From Leptodontidium sp. MPI-SDFR-AT-0119 (Eukaryota; Ascomycota; Leotiomycetes; Helotiales; Leptodontidiaceae): a stretch of 64,000 bases of DNA. The position numbers and the translations under genes are program-made. The notes below the pieces were generated by a model. It saw nothing but the letters and a program-made list of their open reading frames with translations, was not told the origin of the DNA and did no database searches. The stretch covers positions 2,356,001 through 2,420,000 of the forward strand of contig JAHLEZ010000007.1 in the NCBI GenBank assembly GCA_020726505.1. Direction: 5' to 3'. Below, one piece after another: positions 1 through 11,155 of this stretch; positions within the stretch are counted from its first letter, which is position 1, and each line of letters starts with the position of its first letter.

Positions 1-1310
1 GAATGAAATAAAGGTTACGTTATATAAACTTTTCTAATAGTATTAAAAATACTAAAATTTATTTATAAATAACTTTAATAAGTTGTATAACTCTTTTATA
101 ATTATAAAGAATGAAAATTATTCCTTTCGCAAGTCTTTGCTTTAAATAAGCCGTAAATCTAATTTTAGTTCTAATTAGTTAACTTAATATAGACTTATTT
201 ATTAAGCTAAGAGATTCAAAAATATAAAATAAGCCTAATATATATTTTAATTATAATAATAATTAATCTCACTAGTAATAAAATTTATTTATTTATTTTA
301 ATTAAACTTTCTTTGCAAATTAATCTTATAAAAGGCGGCTAATATTCGTACTACAAAGATTATTATAAGCCGTTTTCAAATCCCAAATTATATTTGCCTA
401 AGCGAGGTGCTTTTCCTAACTTCCTTTATTTTTAGATATTAATAATTTTTCTTCACTAAAATCAAATTACTTTAGCGTTATATAATAGCTCGCTTAAATC
501 AAAATAGCTTTAGTTGATTATAAAATAATAATAAACAAATTAAAGCCTATCCTCTTTCTTTCTTTTATCTCACAGCGTATTTAAGTAACTAATAAATAAA
601 TGCATCTTATTAATTTTACTATTTATTTAATTCTTAAAGCTCAAACTTTAAAAACTTTTTTTCCTCGTTGTATAACAAGTCAATATGCTAAGCTTTAAGC
701 AATTCTTTACTTCGGCACTTTTAATTATATGTTCGACTGCGGTACTACTAAATTCTCAATAAAGCGTAGGCGTAAGTCTCCTTTTACTTATTACCCCTTA
801 AATTATAATAAACGTAATATTAAAATTTACTTCATTATACAGTGAAACGGTTAGTAGGCTGCTGTTTTCGGGGGTTTTAGTCGCTGTTTTTAGGGGTTTA
901 TTAACTAGTTCTAAGCTAATTCTATACCTTATCTCTCTTTACTGCGCACCTCGATCCAGGTACCGTGGGCCGTGCACTCGAAGAGTATCACCCCTCTTCT
1001 TCTCGTCTTAGTTATTACTTCTTCTTCCCTTCTAACTCCCCACTTAGTAGCCCCCCGAATCTTGCGGGTGCCAGAAATAAATCACTGTGATTAACTTTAA
1101 CCTAAGTATAAAGGGCTAGTACCTCCTTTCGTACCTTCCTTCGTTCTTATCGCTTACTCTTAAACTAATATTCTCTCCCTCCGCTCTCGATATCCCCCGT
1201 TTTAGTCCTTTCTCTTCTTTATCTCTTTATCTCTTCTTCCTCGCCTCTACTTCGTCTCTTCTTCGTCTCTTCTTTGTCTCTTCTTCACACAGCCTCTTCT
1301 CCCCACATAT
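1..1310. other. AT-rich RIP'd stretch, no gene recognised
   Basis: The sequence is AT-rich with many stops in every frame and has the look of RIP-mutated DNA. I see no coding similarity on either strand. The last 400 bases are pyrimidine-rich (CTCTTCTT runs at about 1200-1290) and lie directly before the DUF3435 reading frame, so they may hold its promoter and leader. If the DUF3435 gene is a Starship captain, the 5' edge of that element should lie here or just left of the window. I could not identify a target-site repeat. Confidence 0.5.
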
Positions 1311-3759
1311 ATGTCTATGCCTCGAGCGAGATATAATGAAGATGTGCCGATACTCGACGATAAGAGTACCTCCGACTTCGACTCTGACAGCTTGTTCGAT
1401 AACGAAGTAAACTCTGGAGCTGATACCGACCTAGACAGCCTCTTAGCTGAGGAGGATAGTGATAATAAAGAAGATCTTTTCGACGATAAAGTACGATACC
1501 TTCTAAAGTATTACTACGCTAACGCTATAAACCTTGACGTGTAGCGTCTCTAATAAAGGCGATATAGCCCTAAGACGTAAGCTTAGCTTAATTAGGTGAA
1601 GGAGTATTATAAATAATATAAGTAATATTTATCTTACTTATATTAGAGGGATTTAACTGACCTTTGTTTCTTATTTAAATACTGTACTTTCTAGACTTAA
1701 GATCTTACGAAATGTTACGACGAAATCTCGCCTTAATTTATTTATAGCTTCTTGAGTTAGGCGTGCGATTAACGACGAGGGAAAGGTAGCCGGAGGCGGC
1801 CAGGAATTAAATACACAAGCTCGCTTAAGACATTTTAGAAGTGTTACTTAATAGTATATAAGATTAAAACTAGGAGGAAGATTAATCTTATAATTTAAGT
1901 AAATAGTTAAGATGTGAGCCTTCGTACTTCGTATATGCTTTTAAGGCCGTGGTTAATATTAACGAGATACTTAGGTCGTCAAGATTGTAGTAGTAAAAAA
2001 GGACCTCGATTTCACTAAGCGGCCGAGTGCGACTATATATATAGAGGATCTAGCTAAATTCGCGCGAGTCCTTCTAGTTACGACCGAGATGACTTTTGAC
2101 ATTAGATGGCTCCGAGTTTAAATTATCCTATTCTATTAACTTGCAGGTATTACAGGCAATCGGCCGGAGGCTTTAGTTGAGCTCCGGTATTAACACTTAA
2201 AGTTGACTTTGATTCGAGATCCCGACGGAGGTAGTCGTCTTTGTCTTTTTGTTAAATTAACGCCCGAATTCACGAAAGGATTTCTCGGCTCAAAAGATGT
2301 GTACGTTCCCTTCCTTCGCCTTTAACTACACTAATATACTTTGCTAACCTTACTAGGAACGAATTTAAAATTCCTAAGATTATTTACGATTTAACCCTTG
2401 TATTTAACTTACACGTTTTCCTCCTCAGCATATTATTTAAGGCTCGCGTATTTAAGTCTCCGAGTATTAATTACCCGGAAAGGTTATATAGCCTTAAAGT
2501 TCTCAAGGGACTTAATAAGTAACTACTACCGCTACGAGACGAGATAAACGACGAGTTTATCTTCTGTGAAGCGGTTTGTGAAGCACAAGGCGTTCGTATT
2601 ACTCGGGAGCTACAGCTCTCATTGGGGTCGGTACGGTACTAGATAAAGGTAGGGGGCGAGATCACCGGCTTTGGCCAGGTGTTAAAGCCTTATAATCTCT
2701 GAGATAGTTTAACTAAAGGGTTAAATAAATGTCGTAAGTGCCGATCCTTTATTACTCAGGTATTATACTGACTTTAAATTCTTTTAAATAGCGGATGTTA
2801 GCGATTCCCTCTAAAACAAAATTCTGTAGTATATAAGTATTAGTACCTTCTTAAAACACTACCTCAATAATATTAACGTTGACCTTTAGGGCGTGTATCG
2901 AAGGCTGGACACTCAAAAGGACCTGATGCGGTTTGTATACTTTATAAGCCGCTCGATTGACCCCCGCTGCCCGCGGAAGCTGACACCGGAATAAACTGCG
3001 TTTATGAACGACTTTTTATATATCTTGAAGTTATATAAACGAGTCAATAACTTGTCTAAAGCTCTTGTCGGGAGCCGGAAAGATAATAGGCTCTAAAAGG
3101 CTATTAAGCGATTGTATAACAAGAAGCAGCGAAAGCGGAGAGAACTCCTTAGGGATGTTAAAGAACGGTATAAGTTAGAGTAACCGGTAAAGGATAACGA
3201 ACGGCAGCTGTTAGGCATAGTAGTCGATGAGGACACACGAGACGCCTTAGTCCGGGTAAACATGTCGCTAGAGTAGCTTGGCTTAATAGACGCGATCCTC
3301 ACCTTGCTTAAGAAGTCACCCGAATAGGAGCTACAACGGAGAATCACGGCTATTAACGCGGTTACGTTGTATTACGGCGTAAAAGAGGGGGCACCGTCTC
3401 GCTATGTTCGGCGTGGTCCTCCCGACACGATTATTAGCCCTCCCGTGTAAGCCGCCGAGTTAGATGTCGCACTTCGTAAGGCAATATCTTTTATTAAAAC
3501 TAATAAGAGGCCCAAAGTATATTTTGTCTATATTAGAACTTTGCACCTGACAATAGGCGAGAGGGTCGCCGAGTACGCGAACTTAAGTTCCTTGAGTCGA
3601 CACTTTATAAGGAAGCATGTAAGTAAATTGAAAGATGGGCAGTTTATTAATTGTATAGACTGTGGTGTTCGGCTCAAGACCAGAAAAGACTTGCTAATCC
3701 ACGCAGAGAGGTTTCACGGGACAGTTTCACGAGGTCCGGCTGAGCGACTGATTATTTAG
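1311..3759 (+). pseudogene. DUF3435 / FluG-domain tyrosine-recombinase-like gene, RIP-degraded
   Basis: A reading frame of about 815 codons is interrupted by many stops, mostly TAG or TAA at Trp and Gln positions. The N-terminus is open for 77 codons and acidic (Asp/Glu/Ser-rich). At about 2060-2200 the frame reads FDIRWLRV and then GITGNRPEAL, the box with the conserved arginine typical of DUF3435 proteins. The last 70 codons are open and contain a C2H2-like finger (C-x2-C at about 3654-3665, H-x4-H further on), usual at the C-terminus of this family. DUF3435 proteins are tyrosine recombinases. The captain genes of Starship elements belong to this family and sit at the 5' end pointing inward, as this copy does. 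The gene is dead in its present state. The family call is firm; the captain role is inference. Confidence 0.8.
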
Positions 3760-4101
3760 ATAATGTTTGTTCTTAGTTACCATGATTTTGAGGGCAAGCT
3801 GAATCATGCAGGATCGTTTGGCTGCTTTCTTTTCTTGTTTTCTTGGTTTGGAAATCATGAGGCGCAAAGGTGATCGCGTTGTCTCAATATCTCGTGCTCT
3901 GCTCTGGGTTGAGGTACAAGCTCCATGATCGTGGTCTAAGTATACCAATAGGACATCACGGAAGTCACCCCGCAGGACGCTGTCAACCGCCGGATTAAGA
4001 CCACTGAACTGGCGCAGGCTCTCTGCGATTATCGCGAGCCTTGGCGTTATATAGCCTCTACAAGCTCTTTCCATGGAAGAGTTTCCAGAGGTCGGAGTCA
4101 T
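3727..4101 (-). CDS. small open frame, unknown, doubtful
   Basis: An open frame of 124 codons with no RIP stops, overlapping the tail of the DUF3435 pseudogene on the opposite strand. The central part is basic (RKQEKKAAKR-like). I do not recognise a family, see no signal peptide or membrane segment, and see no clear promoter. It may be a fragment of a cellular gene or a chance frame. Confidence 0.2.
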   Translation of the reverse strand: MTPTSGNSSMERACRGYITPRLAIIAESLRQFSGLNPAVDSVLRGDFRDVLLVYLDHDHGACTSTQSRARDIETTRSPLRLMISKPRKQEKKAAKRSCMIQLALKIMVTKNKHYLNNQSLSRTS

Positions 4102-4542
4102 AGCTCTGTCTTTCTCCTTATTTGTGACAAGACGTAGTGCCTGTTCTGTATTGGAGACGAATCGAGGAGCTACGAATCACTGATGGATTCTTTCTGCTGC
4201 CCATGTAAAGGTGGTGTATCATGTTGAACGTTATCACCCAACTTGTAATCTCAGGCGCTTGTTCTCGAAGACTTGCAAGATTCAACAGCCATGTACAGAC
4301 AAGTGCACGGCATCAGCCTTCGGAGACCAAGGTTTGGGCGCTCGACAAAATAGACTGCGTTCCTCTCTATATATAGATCATCAAATTACCATCTCTATCG
4401 TGGCACTTCTTCTACTGTTCCCGGCCTTGCCAGTGATTTTGTGCTATGTTTGAAGATAAGACCTTCCTATCTTGGTGCCGAGGGAGTATAACCGTCTAGA
4501 TACTTAGGGCCTAACCACTCGCGAAGCTCGAGACAGATTCTG
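4102..4542. other. spacer between DUF3435 gene and patatin-like gene
   Basis: About 440 bases of balanced composition. Short open frames are present but none looks like a known protein. It lies between the 3' ends of two convergent genes, so terminators are expected here, but I cannot point to one. Confidence 0.4.
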
Positions 4543-5720
4543 TCATAAGGTAAGCATAGCACATTCTCGCGCGGCGGACTTCAACTCCTGTCCATCCATA
4601 TACTCTGTAGTAGCAGCGTCTATCAGAGCCGCGACCTTGTACTCCTCCAAACCGACGCCCTGGAGGCCTTGCTAGACATTGAATCTAAAGTAGCGCCTGT
4701 TCTTATACAGCAGCCGGTGCCTCTCTATAAACACCTTCGCGGTATCCTCTGTCTGCGTCGCAATGCCGACTAGAGTCTCGGTGAAGAATTTAAAAGACCC
4801 CTCAGCGATGGGCTTCTTCCCAGGATTGCCCGTCCCAACCGAGATAAAGCATTTCAGTAGCGCACTCAATTCCGTTTCGCTACTGCTACACTAAATGTGC
4901 TGGGCCTCGTTCCATAGTTGCTCGACTAGGTTATTCGCGCCTAATCCTCCATCGACAAACTTACGCGCTCGTGGCCCGATTATGACTGGTTCGAAGAAGC
5001 TGGTGGCAGCGGAGGCCGCTCGTGCAGCTTCGTAGATGGTAGCTAGAGTGTTGTTTAGCGCGTCGTCGGAGGTATAGGATCGCAGGAGGACAGTGGTTGT
5101 AATTTCGAAGGCTTTCGCGCACACAACTCTACAAACACGTTAGGCCCAGTAGTTTAGTATAAAGTCCGCATACACTTTGCATCTCTCATTGCCATCGTTG
5201 AGCAACGCATCCTCTGCCAAGCCACGCTTCTTGAGAATCCCTTTAATACATTGCTTTAGAACTATAGAATCAAACCGGCCTTTGATCTTTCCCCACAGAT
5301 TCACAGGCAAACCTTTCTTTCCGAATATTGTTTCGAACATACTGGTATACTCCTTAATACATTTATCGACGTCCATTTCAAGGCGCCCTAGTATAATAGC
5401 AATGATACTACAAGAGTTAGTTGGGCCTTCCGCAGGTGGAAAGAGCGTACCCTCTAGTACTCGTTCCCCCGATCAAGTCGAAAAGCTCGCACGGCTTCAC
5501 CACCGCTTGGCCTTCCTTCTTCCGCTCCGCATTCACCTTTCCCATCAGTACCTTCAAGATTAGTAGCGTCGAGAGCCCGCGGACTCCTCCACCGTCTGTA
5601 TTTACATGTTAGTACATTAAAGCCTCCTGGGCAGTTATACCGACCAAGTGACAATACGCAGAGTCCATCACGGTCGAGGGGGTTTTCTGAGGCCACTGGC
5701 ATAACCTGTGCCTGCGCCAT
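4543..5720 (-). pseudogene. patatin-like phospholipase, RIP-degraded
   Basis: On the minus strand the frame begins MAQAQVMPVASENPLDRDGL, followed by CVLSL, the usual lead-in to the patatin oxyanion loop, but the expected DGGG-x-RG is corrupted. After disrupted frames the middle and C-terminal parts are readable: MDVDKCIKEYTSMFETIFGK (about 5317-5376), a segment with FFEPVIIGPRARKFVDGGLGANN (about 4930-5000) that contains the conserved DGG of the Ser-Asp dyad, and FISVGTGNPGKKP (about 4805-4845). Stops lie between these blocks. The family hydrolyses acyl esters of phospholipids. In fungi such genes are common in HET/NLR-rich regions and as Starship cargo. This gene runs convergent to the DUF3435 gene. 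Inactive as it stands. Confidence 0.8.
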
Positions 5721-6809
5721 AGTCTTTACAAGGACAGAACGTGAGGCAGGCGATGTTTAGCACTCTTCGACAGTGATGCTGCGCGGCGACTATCGCAAGG
5801 CTGAATCGCCTGACCTAAGCCTCGCAGACTTCCCCACACGTCATATGGAAGGTACCGAATCGCGCTTAGATCAAGGACAGTGTAGTAGCAGACAGTGTTG
5901 TGCAACGGTAAAGAGATGGAAAGATGTTCTGTTTTGGAGTGATCACAGCTAAGCCTCGTCGCACCGTCTTTCTTGACTGAGGCGGGTTTCGATCACACGT
6001 GGGAATCAAGCACTATCCTTGTCCGTGATTGCTGTTGGTGCTGCATGGTGGGGCTAGCGGATGTCCTAGGATAGGTGAAGACGGCAGGGGCGAACCGCCA
6101 GAACAAGCGGCCTGGCGGCAATGTTACCCCTGTTCGATCCACCTTGACTAAGCTAGATATATGCCACATGAAGCTCAGTCGGTAGTACTATCCCCCCCCT
6201 GGTCTTAATGTTAAAATGTGGGCTGGAAACCTCTAGAATTGTTAGTTTCACCGCTCCCTTTTTAGGCTCACCGCTTCTGAATGCAGGAAAATGTCAGTTG
6301 CACGCGAGGTACATGAAAATGAGTGTATTTGCTAGTACTTTGTAGGTCCTCGTGCGTCAATCACAGCCTGACATCTCCTCCACCAAGAGCTAAACAAGAT
6401 TCGACTGATTCATTAAGACTATAGCTGTTGAGGCTTTATATAACCATCCGACTGATAGGCAGCCATAGGCTCCAATACTAAAAGCTAGGTAGAAATGATA
6501 CTCATGATAGATGATTCATCATGTGATTCATCATGTGACTCATACCAATCAACACACGAGCACTCTTAACCTACTTGTAACGCGCGCTGCGCACGCCTTG
6601 GCCCTGAAACGGGGGGGGGAAGGGGGATTCTTCAGATGAGAATGCAAAAGCACGTGACGTGGCAAAGTCACGTGACTCATGCCACGTAAGTCACGCGATC
6701 CGTCCGTTTGCTGTGGAGGCAGCCCATCGGCCCAGCCAAGCGGCCCCCCTGCAGCTCGCCCCGGCGGGGTAGTAGTCCCTTTCACTTCGTTTCAAGGCAC
6801 TGTACGGTA
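5721..6809. other. intergenic, moderately GC, short repeats
   Basis: No gene recognised. Around 6510-6545 the motif ATTCATCATGTGA is repeated in tandem. At 6609-6626 there is a G-rich run. Between about 6650 and 6710 several CACGTGAC and GTCACGTG half-palindromes cluster. The stretch ends at the TA dinucleotide (6808-6809) used by the next Tc1-like element. Confidence 0.4.
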
Positions 6810-8064
6810 CGAAAGGGGGTTTCAGGTGGGTCTCGTCCACCCCCCTGTTTTCTGTTATATTCTACGCTATATTTGGAAATCTATTTATATTACTACCTAG
6901 AAGGTCCTCCCTTCCTTAGTCTGACCTTTTTTAGCCTTTATAGTATAGTATCCACGAATCTATTAATTAAATTAATAGTAATCTTATTTCCCTAGATATC
7001 GAGTATAGTTACTTTCAAATCTTTAAGTTTCCACCTTCTATAAGGATTCCGGTTTCGTAACTTTTACTTAAGAACTCTTTAAATATTCTTAATTAGATTA
7101 AGATCTAGTGAGTAAAGAGGCCAATTGATTGAGTAAATATAGTATTTTAATTATATAGTATTATAAAATCTATGATTCCCCTTCGTATTAGTCTTTCCGT
7201 GAACTTTACTATTATCCTCTACGTAAAAGAAGTCTCTTAGTTATTTAAATATCTCCTTTAATAGTCCTTTAAAGATCTAGTTTACGTACTTTTATTATAT
7301 AAATCCCTTTCCCTCTCTTTCGTATAAAACAAAGTATAATAGTGACTTGTAATTATACTTAATTATAGCCTAAGTTATTACTGACTTATGCCCTGAGTAA
7401 AAGGTAAATTAAATACAATTAAGTCTCTTTTTTTCCCCTCGTCGACGAAGGACCTTCCGTCTTCGTAATAAGTCTATACAAGTAATCGTCTTATTTATAA
7501 ATCTCCCTCGTCGCTAATACTCTTTCTTTTAGTCTTAATTCGCAATAGAAAAGCTTTACTACTTAAGCCTATTCTCTTTTAATAGAAATAGCTTATAATT
7601 AAGACGATAGTAATAATAACCGTAACGCTAGAAAGCTATAAGTAAAGTATTATTGTAATAATTTAATTTAAATTTCTCGTGGATTTGTCAAAGGGAAAGA
7701 ACTCGCCGCTTATAATAGCTTATAAACTAATTAATTATCTCTTAAATCTTTTCGTCTAATATCTTTAAAGGAGCACTAGGAGGTTTTGCTTGTCGATTAA
7801 GTTTATTTAAGAAATATTATATTAAAGAGCGTAAAATACTAAGCTTACGTACTATAGCGCGTTAGGAATAGCCCTTATTAAGAAGAGTTTTAAAGTGTAC
7901 ACGAGTTAAAGTTTTATATGTCTAAGGCATTTTAACAATATTTACTTTATATAAATCTATAAGGGACAGTTATTAAATTAATATAGGAGGTATAAGTTCT
8001 ACGAGCTTCGATGAGTCTCACCGCCCGGCAGGGGTAGACGAGCCCCACCTAAAACCCCCTTTCG
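6810..8064 (-). mobile_element. Tc1/mariner-like element, left arm, RIP'd
   Basis: The element is bounded by TA and terminal inverted repeats that begin CGAAAGGGGGTTTCAGGTGG on the left and end with the complementary CCACCTAAAACCCCCTTTCG on the right. It is the mirror copy of the element at 9829-11083. The transposase reads on the minus strand but is destroyed by stops. Composition is strongly AT-biased inside the TIRs. Non-functional. Confidence 0.8.
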
Positions 8065-8069
8065 TACTA

Positions 8070-9823
8070 TCCCCCCCCCCCCCCCCCCCCCCCCCCTAAA
8101 TAAAGGTAAATTCCCTGCTTTTACAGGGGAGTCTGCCAGGGGGTAAATCAAGGGTTTCTAGCCAATCAAACACGTAGAATCCTCTAGAATTGCAATCACG
8201 TGAGACTTACTGCCGGCAGAAAAACCTCTACTACTCCCCTAGTCACAGTACAGCTCTACAGCTCTACAGCTTCACAAAATGAATATTCAAGCTCTCCTTT
8301 GTACGCCGCGTAGGCCACGGTGTATTCGTACAGAGATACCAGATTCGCAAGAGTCACCTTCGTCGTCACAAACTTTTACGACTCAAAACGACCTCTTACA
8401 AACTCCAACGAAGGTTTATGCCCCTCCTACCACGCGTAGCGATCGAATACGAATCAAAACGGCTTTGGATTTTAATATCCCTTGGTATAAGATACGAGAG
8501 AAATACGGCTATACAAACAGGCAAATCGATCGAGCAAAACACGCTCGGGTGACTCCTCAAAAGCGACGATGTGGCCGTAATCCCAAAATCCGTACGCCAA
8601 AACGACAACAACTTGAACGTTGGCTTACAACTTCGCCTTCCCACCGACACGTCGCATATAAACACATACCTCAAGTCGCGCCAGAGCTTAGTTTAGAGGG
8701 CTACGGTACACAGGCCTTACGTACAGCTGTCAAGCTCGTAGGCTACGGCAGACGAATTGCAAAGCGTAAAGGATTTTCTAATGATCCTGAGGTTTGGGCA
8801 GAGCGTTTGGAGTTCGCGAAGGAAGGTAAAACTTGGTCTCGACAGCGCGTTTTCCGTCAGATATTCTCAGACGAGGTTTGGGCCTTTGGAGGAGCACATA
8901 CTCAGTTATATATTACTTGTAAGGTTGACAGGAGCGATAGATACCAACCTGAGTGTTTACAACACAAATATCGCAAACAACCTGCGTGGATGTTTCACGG
9001 GACGATTGTTATGGGAGGCAAAGGGCCAGCTGTCTTTTGGGAGAAGGATTGGGGGAGTATGGATTCGTTTAAGTACGACGTGGTAATATTGGAGAATGTT
9101 CAAAGGTTCGTGGAAATGAATCAACAACACGGATTCATTTGGATGCACGATAACGCAAGTTGCCATAGGTCCCAGGAGACAATGGGTAACCTTTTACGCC
9201 GTGGAATCAAGTCTATTCGATTCCCCAGATACTCCCCGGACCTTAATCTTATTAAACATATATAGAATTAGATGAAAAACTGGATTCAAGCGCATTATTA
9301 TCAGGCTTATTACGATGCTTCCAAAATACCTCTCGATCAGCTTAAACAAATCATTTGGGCAGCTTGGAATGCTGTTCCAAATGAATTCATTGAATCTCTC
9401 TTTAATTCTTGGTGGAGGAGATGTCAAGCTGTGATTGATGCACGAGGGGGACCTACAAAGTACTGAGTTTAGAGTAGTTTAAGAGGTAGCTTAAATGATA
9501 TTGACATTTTTCTACATTAGGCAAGCGGTGAGCTGAAGGGTGAGCATTTCTAGAGGATTCCTTCCCTTTCCAGCCAAAACCCTTGTTCTAGCCCCCTGCA
9601 AACACAAGGGGGTTGTGGGTAGCTTTCTAAGGTGTCTATCCAACAGAAAAGGCTGCTTTAAGCCCCAGCAGGTGACTAGAATCTTCTACAGCCACCCTGG
9701 CCTTTACAACAGACCAAAATTTGGCTTGTGCACTGAGGCTCACAAGGGTCTCTGACCTCTTAGAACAGTTTATTGGTGACCGAGGCTCAGAGCAGGGTAT
9801 TTACCTTTATTTAGGGGGGGGGA
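8070..9823 (+). mobile_element. Tc1-like DNA transposon with C-rich terminal inverted repeats
   Basis: The left end is T followed by about 26 C and then CTAAATAAAGGTAAAT. The right end is the complement, ATTTACCTTTATTTAG followed by a G run. TA dinucleotides flank both ends (8068-8069 and 9824-9825), the target duplication of the Tc1/mariner class. The interior carries the transposase at 8279-9466. It has far fewer RIP changes than the two arms around it, so it is probably the youngest piece of this cluster. Confidence 0.8.
8279..9466 (+). pseudogene. Tc1-like transposase, inactivated by RIP
   Basis: The frame is open for 328 codons and then has two TAG stops close together, after which it runs open to 9466 (about 395 codons in all, normal for the family). 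Residues about 55-110 form a helix-turn-helix region. The first catalytic Asp is in FSDEVWAFGG, the second in WMHDNASCHRS. The third motif reads SPDLNLIKHI, where the expected form is SPDLNPIEHIWN: the catalytic Glu is now Lys and two Trp codons are TAG. All these are C-to-T or G-to-A changes. The C-terminus RCQAVIDARGGPTKY is typical. The start at 8279 is the first ATG and leaves about 200 bases to the TIR. A dead copy with a very clear family assignment. Confidence 0.9.
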
Positions 9824-9828
9824 TAGTA

Positions 9829-11083
9829 CGAAAGGGGGTTTCAGGTGGGGCTCGTCCACCTCTGCCGGGCGGTGAGACTCATCGAAGCTCGTAGAACTTA
9901 TGCCTCTTACATTAATTTAATAACTGTCCCTTACAGATTTATATAAAGTAAATATCGTTAAAATACCTTAGACACATAAAACCTTAACTCGTGTACGCTT
10001 TAAAACTCTTCTTAGTGAGGGCTATTCCTAACGCGCTATAATACGTAAGCTCAGTATTTTACGCTCTTTAGTATAATATTTCCTAAATAAACCTAATCGA
10101 CAAGTAAAACCTCTTAGCGCTTCTTTAAAAATATTAGACGAAAAGATTTAAGAGATAATTAGTTAGTTTATAGGCTATTATAAGCGGCGAGTTCTTTCCC
10201 TTCGACAAATCCGCGAGAAATTCAAATTAGATTATTATAATAATACTTTACTTGTAGCTTTCTATCGTCACGGTTATTATTACTATTATCTTAATTATAA
10301 GCTATTTTTATTAAAAGAGAATAGGCTTAAGCGGTGGAGCTTTTCTATTACGAATTAAGACCGGAAGAAAGAGTATTAGCGACGAGGGAAATTTATAAAT
10401 AAGACGATTACTCGTATAAACTTACTACAGAGACGGAAAGTCCTTCGTCGACGAGGGGAAAGAAAGAGGCTTAATTGTATTTAATTTACCTTCCACTTAG
10501 GGTATAAGTTAGTAATAGCTTAGGCTGTAATTAAGTATAATTACAAGTCACTATTATACTTTGTTTCGTACGAAAGAGAGGGAAAGGGATTTATATAACA
10601 AAAGTACGTAAATTAAATCCTTAAAGGACTATTAAAGGAGATATTTAAATAACTAAGAGACTTCTTTTGCGTGGAGGATAATAGTAAGGTTTACGGAAAG
10701 ACTAATACGAAGGGGAATTATAAATTTTATAATACTATACGATTAGAGTGTTATATTTACTCAATCGATTAGCCTCCTTATTTACTAGATCTTAATCTAA
10801 TTAAAAATATTTAAAGAGTTCTTAAGTAAAAGTTACGAAACCGGAATCCTCACGGAAGGTAGAAACTTAAAGATTTGAAAGTAACTATACTCGATATCTA
10901 GGGAAATGAGATTACTATTAATTTAATTAATAAATTCGTAGATACTATACTACAAAGGCTAGAAAAGGTCAGACTAAGGAAGGGAGGACCTTCTAGGTAG
11001 TAATGTAAATAGATTTCCAAATACAGCGTAGAATATGGCAGAAAACAGGGGGGTGGACGAGACCCACCTGAAACCCCCTTTCG
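9829..11083 (+). mobile_element. Tc1/mariner-like element, right arm, RIP'd
   Basis: Mirror copy of 6810-8064 with the same TIRs and TA flanks. On the plus strand a heavily mutated transposase can be followed: a start region with FKTLLSEGYS (helix-turn-helix part), a middle portion, and near 10760-10830 a degraded form of the catalytic block in which PPYSPDLNPIEN has become PPYLLDLNLIKN with a stop in place of the preceding Trp. The catalytic Glu is replaced by Lys. No functional protein can be made. Confidence 0.8.
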
Positions 11084-11155
11084 TACTTTGGTCGCCGGGG
11101 TAATATTTGTCAAATGCAGGGGGGATACTTGGCAATGCCGCTTTATTCAAATCTC

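Larger units (their letters stand above)
6810..11083. repeat. 4.3-kb palindromic composite of Tc1-like elements
   Basis: Two 1255-bp copies of one Tc1-like element (6810-8064 and 9829-11083) lie in exact mirror orientation around a different Tc1-like element (8070-9823). The paired coordinates all sum to 17893, so the arms have the same length and are symmetrical about a single centre. The left junction reads CGTACTATCC and the right junction its mirror GGATAGTACG. This arrangement would form a long hairpin. The arms differ by scattered transitions of RIP type. Confidence 0.85.
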
